Origin: Turnera subulata
Lineage: Eukaryota; Streptophyta; Magnoliopsida; Malpighiales; Passifloraceae
Assembly (NCBI GenBank): GCA_028386065.3
Contig: JAKUCV010002243.1
Span: 124,001 to 188,000, forward strand
Direction: 5' to 3'
Length of the DNA stretch: 64,000 nt
Part shown: positions 58,071-64,000 of the stretch, piece by piece
How positions within the stretch are numbered: position 1 is the stretch's first letter
How the letters are laid out: every line of letters starts with the position of its first letter
Position numbers and translations under genes: made by a program
Notes under the pieces: generated by a model
Databases searched by the model: none
Seen by the model: the letters and a program-made list of their open reading frames with translations, nothing else
What the model was told of the DNA's origin: nothing

Positions 58071-60729
58071 ACCACAGGCATGACGGGCCAACCAAACCAA
58101 AAAACCGACCATAGCATCCCAAAATTAATTTTCAAACCATCGGGTCGTACCACTACTTCCAATTATACCAACATCTCAAATCAATTCCAATTTCAATTCC
58201 AATTTCTTTTTCACATTTTCCACAGTCAATAGTTCAACATCAATCTCAGCATAATATCCACAGAATCAATATCATAGCTCAAAGCACACAAGTATTACAG
58301 GCAACATAACAAGGGTTATCCATCCTCACCTTAGCCGATATTCAATTTTGGAATTGTCCAGCAAGTTCCAAGTCCGGTTCCTCAGCAAATTGTTCGTTAT
58401 CAACTCCTATATCAATCAATAATATGCACACATAAGATGGTATGCAAATGTTATGCTAATACTAAATACCGTATTATAAACTCGGCTCGGTTACTCTCCC
58501 GGATTGATTCCATTATTATCATCATTCACCATTTATTTCAAGTGTCAAAAATACCCTTCTATACTTATTCCCATACCCGGTTACTATTCTGGTGTTTTAT
58601 TACCTTGATAATACCCTTTCCAAAATTTATTCCTAGGTATGTACTTTCCAAAATATTATTTCTACAAATTATTATTTTCTTTCCATATACCATATAATAT
58701 TTTCTAAAATTATTTCCTCGAAATATTTATTTTCCATACCAATATATATTTTTCCCCATCTCATTTTTATTTTCTTCCATTTTATTTTTCTCCCAGATTT
58801 CATTTTCTTCTTTTCTCTCTTTTTTTTACTAAATCGGACTGGGCCTAAGTCTAAGTCCCAAGCCCAAAGCCTAATCCAATCCAACCACCCTAACCCATCC
58901 AGCCCAACACTAAAGCCTTAAGCCCAAGCTCACAAAACTCAGCTCAAGCCCAAACCCACATAACACCAACCCAACAAATCAGCCCACAAACCCATCATGC
59001 AACCCGGGTCGACCCATGACCCAGACCCACAAACCGGGTCACAGCTCACCTTGAGCTCCACGGGCGGCACGTCGGACGGAGCGGGGCTGCGACGACACGA
59101 GCGGCTGTCAAGGTGAGGCAAAGGCGGCGGTCTGCAGGCGGGGAAGGCGACGACGGTGCGCACGGGGAAGGAAGGAGTCGAGCTCGCCGGCGCGTCGGAT
59201 CTGCAGACGTCGAGGAGGACGAGCTGGTCGTGGCGGCGGCTTGCCGTGGCAGGAGGGAGTGAAGGCGGCGTTCACGGTGGTGGCTTCAAGTGGCTGCGAT
59301 GAGGGGTTGGAGGAGAAGGGGGAGGGTGACGAGCGTTGGTGGTGGCGGCTCCGGTGGTGGTGCTGCCGTGGAGAAAGAAGAAGAAAAGAAGGTAGGGGTG
59401 GCTTCTGCAAAACGGTGGCGTCTTGTGTGTTTGTGTTTAGTTTTCTTTTTTTTTTCTTTTCTTTTTTCTAATTTCAAGTGAATTGCAGGGATGGTGTTTT
59501 GCAGGTATGGAAAGTGTGTTGTAGGTAAAGATGAAGAGTTGATGGTGGTGTGCATGGTGGCAGAAGAAGATAGTTTTATAGGAAGCAAAGTCATTGGTAT
59601 ATCACAAGTGTAATAGGTAGTTCACAGGTTGAATAGGAATTGGCGGCTGAATAATTGAACTTCAATTATGCAGTTACTATGCTGCATGTGAAGTGTGGCC
59701 CACCTGGACCAGAAAATATCCGGTATACCCACTTATCTTATTTCTGGTCCGATAATTCGATAATAAACCCGGCTTTTCCGAAGATTCCCGGACCCGGAAA
59801 AATCCCAACTTCGGTCCGTAAAATCCGCAGAAAAATCCCGAGTGTAGGTTAAGGCTCGGTTTCAGAATCCAAAGTTCGATTTACCACAATTTAATTACCC
59901 AAGATTAAAATCAATGGTAAATTACTGTAGATTAACTTAAACAGTCCCGGTAAAAATGAAATTTTTACCTGGGCTGTTACATTGTCAGAGGGGATAGTGG
60001 GGTCGCGTTTGTCTTACAGCAAGTTGGGGAGAAGATTTCAAATCTTTCCTGTGACGATCCCATTTCTGTGGGCCCAATATTAAAGAGGAGAGATATGTCC
60101 CAGTTGGGCCTCCCAGACCCAAAGAAGCATAAGTTGCAGGTGGGCCGTGCAACGGACCTTTCTAGTGCCCAGGTAACCTCTTCCAATGACCACGGGCCTT
60201 CTTCTGATCTTAACCTTGCTACTAAACATCCCAGCCCATTTCTACAACCTGTTAGCCTGGATCAGCTGCCAAGCCAAACCCATACACCCAAGCCGAGTGT
60301 ACTTCCTGTAGAAGCAGGGCCTGAGAATATACCTCTTACACCTTGTGAATCCCCGGCAACTATGACCCAAAATCATCTCCTCGATTTTGCTCTAGAGTCC
60401 ACCAGCCCCACTAAAAGTATGTCTCAAACATTTTCGGTGGTGCAAGAGGGATCAGAGATGTTTATGGTTGGCCATTCTGCAGGTGCTACTTCCAGAAGGA
60501 GGGTGAGAATAAAGAAGCTGGCTAGAAGCAAAACTAGGGGGGAGCCCTCTGGGTTAAACCTTATACCTGTAGTTTCTTCTCGTTTAGATAACCTTGCTTT
60601 ATCAGAGGACAATCCTTTTGGGAAAAAGGCTGATGTGCGTGATGGCGGAAGTGAGATTGTTGCTGTACAACTTAACACCCTTGATGAACAAATGGCGGCA
60701 GTTGGTATGGACCAACCCCGCCGAGAGCC

Positions 60730-63700
60730 ATGAGTCTCATTGTTTGGAACTGCCGAGGGTTAGGGCGATCCAAGGCAGTTCGTGCTCTGCGCGATCTTAT
60801 GAATCGCAAACGCCCGAGTTTGGTCTTTTTGTCGGAGACCAAAAGGAAGAGTAGAGAGATGGATAGAATTAGATGGACGTTGAATTGCAGGAATGGTGTG
60901 TTTGTGGATAGTGTTCGTAGATGTGGTGGTCTGGCTTTGCTGTGGAGAGAGGATATGACTGTTACTCTCTTATCCTAATCCATTGCGCACATTGACGTTA
61001 TAGTGGATGATTTGGGTGGGGAGAGATGGCGTTTCACCGGTTTTTATGGATCTCCTGTGGACAGCGAGAGAAGACAATCCTGGGAGCTTTTAAGGAGATT
61101 AAAGGGCTGCAGTGGTCTACCATGGCTATGCGCTGGAGACTTCAATGAAATCTCCAGGTCCTCTGAGAAAAAGGGTGGCCCCCAACGGGCAACAAGGCTG
61201 ATGACTGATTTCAATGAATGTCTGGAGTTCTGTGGGTTATAGGACATGGGTTTTGTTGGCTACCCTTTTACGTGGTCTAACTGTCGAAAAGGGGCTGCGA
61301 ACACAAAACTGAGGCTTGATAGGGGTGTTTGTACGGCGGACTGGAGGAATGTTTTTCAACATGCCCAGGTTCGTCATCTAGGTGATCAAGGATCGGACCA
61401 CCTGCCGATCTTGATTGATCTCTTTGGTAACCTGAGGCCAAGGAGACGTAGAGGTCAGAAACGTTTTGCTTTCGAGGATCATTGGTTGCGTGATGATGAT
61501 TGTCGTGTGGTGGTGGCAAGGCAATGGAATGGTTCGCCCCCGGTTACCTCATGGGAGGATATGGCGAAAAAGCTGGAGAACACAAAGTGTGGTTTGCAAG
61601 CATGGGACCGCCGGAAGTTTGGGGATATCCCTTCTTCTATTAGGGAGATACGGGATGAGCTGGACTGCTTACTATGGGAACCTCCTACAGCAGCCGTGTG
61701 GAATCGTAGGAGAGCTCTATTGGCAAGTTTAGATGATCTTCAGTCCAGGGAAGAATTAATCTGGCGTCAGCGGTCGAAGTCACTTTGGTTGTCAGCTGGT
61801 GATAAAAACACTGCCTTTTTTCACAGAAAGGCGAGCCAGAGAAAGACGAAGAACCGGATTGAGGCACTCATTGATGATGTTGGGGTTAAATGGGAGGATC
61901 AGGGGTCATTAGAGAGGATTGCTGTGGGATACTTTGCTAATCTCTTTTCATCATCGGATCCTATTTTTAGGGATAACATTTTGGAGGGTCTGCATGAAAA
62001 GGTCACTGTGGACATGAATAGGCAGCTTGTGGGTCCTATTGTTGATGATGAGATAAAAGGGGCGTTATCCCAAATGAACCCATCAATGGCACCTGGGCCG
62101 GATGGGCTCTCCCCTGCTTTCTACCAAAATTTCTGGGAGGAGGTTGGGCCTGATGTATGTGCTTTTGTGAAGTCCTTATTTGCTGGGAACCTAATGCCCA
62201 AAGACCTGAACAGGACCATAATTGTCTTGATTCCAAAATGTAAGAAGCCGGAATCCATGAGCCTTTTTAGGTCAATAAGCCTGTGTAACGTTCTTTACAA
62301 AGTAGTGTCTAAGCTGCTTGCAAACCGTTTGAAGGGTTTCCTTACACATATTATTTCTGAAAAACAATGTGCTTTTGTTCCTGGGAGGCTGATTTCGGAT
62401 AATGTATTGGTGGCTTATGAAATGGTGCATTGTTTGAAGAACAGGAAGAGGGAGAAAGAAGGTTATATGGCTCTGAAACTTGATATGTCAAAGGCATATG
62501 ACAGGATCGAGTGGCCCCTGTTGATGAAAATTATGCAGGCTATGGGTTTCCATGATCGTTGGATAAACTGGGTTATGATGTGTGTTAAATCAGCGTCTTT
62601 CGGTGTGAAGATGAATGACATAGTGGTTGGGGATATTGTTCCACAGAGAGGCCTGAGACAAGGCAATCCAATATCGCCTTTTCTCTTCCTCCTGTGCACC
62701 GAGTATCTGGCCTGGCTAATTGAGAAGGCAGTTAGGGTTGGGGAAGGTTTTGGTGTGTGCAGAGGAGCGCCGCATGTGTCGCACTTGATGTTTGCGGACG
62801 ATTGCGTTATCTTTGCCAAAGCTACAATCGGTGGAGCAAGGGCGATCAGAAGTGTTTTAGCTATATATGAGGCTCATTCGGGCCAGGTTGTTAATTTTGA
62901 CAAATCGGTGGTGCAATTTAGCCCGAATTTGCGCCCCTGAACTTAGAGAGGGGATAAAGTCTATTTTGTGGGTTCATGTGGAAGGGTGCCAACAGAAATA
63001 TCTGGGCCTGCCGCCTATGATTGGGCGAAGCAAGAAGAAGGTCTTCTTGGATTTAAAGGAAAGAGTTTGGGCCAAGATCCAAGGCTGGAAAGGTAATCTT
63101 CTTTCAAGGGCTGGGAAAGAAATATTGGTAAAATCGGTGGCCCAGGCGATCCCTTCTTAAGTTCTTATGCTATGTCTGTGTTTAAGCTCCCGGACGACTT
63201 ATGTAGGGAGTTAAACTCGCTGGCTGCGAGATTTTTTTGGGGGGATAGCTCGGAGAAGAAGAAGATCCATTAGATGTGCTGGGAGTCCATGTGCAAGCCG
63301 AAGTCAAAGGGAGGTTTGGGGTTCAGAGACCTGGTGGCCTTTAACAAGGCACTTCTCGCAAAGCAAGGGTGGCGGGTGCTTACCCAGCCTGACTCTCTTT
63401 GTGGACGTATCCTAAAGGCTAAGTATTTCCCTAAAACCGATTTCCTGAATGCAAGCTTGGGTTCTAGACCCTCCTACACATGGAGGAGTTTGTTATGGGG
63501 AAGGGATACCTTTTGTAAGGGCGTGTATAGGAGGGTGGCATCCGGGTCCACAACTCGTATTCGGGAGGATCCGTGGCTCCTAAGACCCTGGAGCTTTAAA
63601 CCCTTGGTGTTTGATCCTGGGATTGGTAAGGGTGTGATGGTTGATACTTTTTTTGAGCAGGGTGCGATGAGATGGAACCGACCCCTTCTTATGTTGTTGT

Positions 63701-64000
63701 TTGTGAAAGGGGATGCTGATCTTATTTCCTCGATCCCGCTAAGTCAAACTGGTTGCAAGATGGTTGGGCTTGGTACCATGATCAGAAGGGGGAGTTTTCG
63801 GTAAAGAGTGCCTATCATATGGAGGTACAGTTTAGCGAACAGGTACTGGAGGGGGCTGCCTCAACATCTTCTCCTGTTGGGAATGAAAAGAGGTGGAAAC
63901 TACTCTGGGCAGCAGTGGTTCCAAATAAGGTGAAACTGTTTGCTTGGAGGGCGACGCATAATATTCTGCCAGTTCTCACAAATCTGGCATCGAGACGGAT
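60730..64000 (+). pseudogene. LINE ORF2 (endonuclease-reverse transcriptase), inactivated, 3' end outside the window
   Basis: Begins at ATG 60730, overlapping the ORF1 stop. The apurinic-type endonuclease shows LIVWNCRGLG, SETK, CAGDFNE and GSDHLPI. The reverse transcriptase shows MAPGPDGLSPAFYQ, LKLDMSKAYDRIEW, GLRQGNPISPFLF and the catalytic FADD (in LMFADDCVIF). After it come KYLGLPPMIGRSKK and the zf-RVT zinc-binding region (WYHDQKGEFSVKSAYHM) near 63800. Defects are TAA at 60976, TAG at 61240, a frameshift near 62930, an 8-bp duplication at about 63154-63167 that shifts frame, TAG at 63271 where Trp is expected (KIHW), and a further frame change near 63740. It cannot support retrotransposition. 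Confidence 0.9.

Larger units (their letters stand above)
57296..59981 (-). mobile_element. Solo LTR, probably Ty3/gypsy
   Basis: 2,686 bp beginning TGAAGCGCCC and ending GGGCTGTTACA, i.e. TG...CA, flanked by the 5-bp duplication TTGTC. No gag or pol frame and no second LTR are present, so it is a solo LTR left by recombination. On the minus strand it starts TGTAACAGCCC, a start I associate with long-LTR gypsy elements (Tekay/Del type), hence the orientation call. It contains a 27-bp tandem repeat, a CG-rich part at about 59040-59360 and a short hairpin near the end (59949-59969). Confidence 0.85.
56141..60733 (+). pseudogene. LINE ORF1 (DUF4283/zinc-knuckle protein), split by the solo LTR
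   Basis: The first part, 56141-57295, encodes a DUF4283 domain at about residues 28-190 (ELVLVGRLVAFKPMSAYLVK; VFLFSFQNNGERDRALRGKQ; FWVKVSGLPPDQLS). A zinc knuckle follows at about 205-218, then a basic, charged tail. In the knuckle the first Cys is replaced by Tyr (codon TAC at 56753), with C208, H213 and C218 kept. The frame resumes after the insertion at 59987 in the same register and ends at the TGA 60731-60733. Only the insertion interrupts it. The protein would package LINE RNA. Confidence 0.85.
56141..64000 (+). mobile_element. L1-type plant LINE, interrupted by a solo LTR and cut by the window end
   Basis: Two consecutive ORFs in the order ORF1 (DUF4283 plus zinc knuckle) then ORF2 (endonuclease, reverse transcriptase, zf-RVT). 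They overlap by ATGA at 60730-60733. ORF1 is split by the insertion 57296-59981. ORF2 has several stops and frameshifts, so the copy is dead. The 3' end, including any RNase H and the tail, lies beyond base 64000. Confidence 0.92.

Noticed and set aside
58939..59594. Frames in the CG-rich part of the solo LTR
   Set aside because: They lie inside an LTR, overlap on both strands and show low-complexity composition only.
1..64000. CRISPR arrays, riboswitches and operons
   Set aside because: The window is plant nuclear DNA. The tandem arrays found have no unique spacers of constant length.

Overview
The window is nuclear DNA of a flowering plant, probably a eudicot. It is AT-rich and intron-rich, with GT-AG introns and long intergenic stretches, and its genes belong to typical dicot families. 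The species cannot be told from the sequence. There is no bacterial operon structure. Roughly half of the readable content is transposon or gene-remnant sequence.

Host genes from left to right: a small secreted IDA-like peptide precursor (1945-2208, minus); quinolinate phosphoribosyltransferase of NAD synthesis (4603-7713, plus, nine exons readable); a FAB1C-type phosphatidylinositol-3-phosphate 5-kinase (20794-27878, plus, 11 exons, about 1735 residues); a PADRE/DUF4228 protein (30695-31393, minus); a PUB10/PUB11-type U-box/ARM E3 ubiquitin ligase (35039-37659, minus, 4 exons); and an intact DUF295 protein (53900-55261, minus). Pseudogenes include an F-box-associated (FBA) gene remnant (11868-12430), a decayed DUF295 copy (42730-44056) and a short DUF295 scrap (about 52150-52260).

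Mobile DNA falls in three clusters. At 7.9-11.9 kb there is a 5'-truncated LINE-like fragment carrying a SINE with a perfect 18-bp target duplication. It is followed by an internally deleted Ty1/copia element whose right LTR abuts the FBA pseudogene. At 44.5-51.2 kb a complete PIF/Harbinger DNA transposon is bounded by TAA target duplications and 17-bp inverted termini. It carries a broken DDE transposase, an intact MYB/SANT-like ORF and, unexpectedly, an intact third ORF with an RNase H1 N-terminal (viroplasmin-type) domain plus a C-terminal membrane segment. From 56.1 kb to the window end there is an L1-type plant LINE, split between target duplications (TTGTC) by a 2.7-kb solo LTR.

The most interesting large structure is an inverted duplication of the DUF295 locus (left arm 42.55-44.5 plus 51.2-51.88 kb; right arm 52.74-55.46 kb). 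The Harbinger element landed inside the left arm, and the right arm shows the paralogous site without it. There are two assembly gaps: 573 N inside the Harbinger element, and a single N at 57727 flanked by an exact 36-bp repeat that looks like an unmerged contig overlap.
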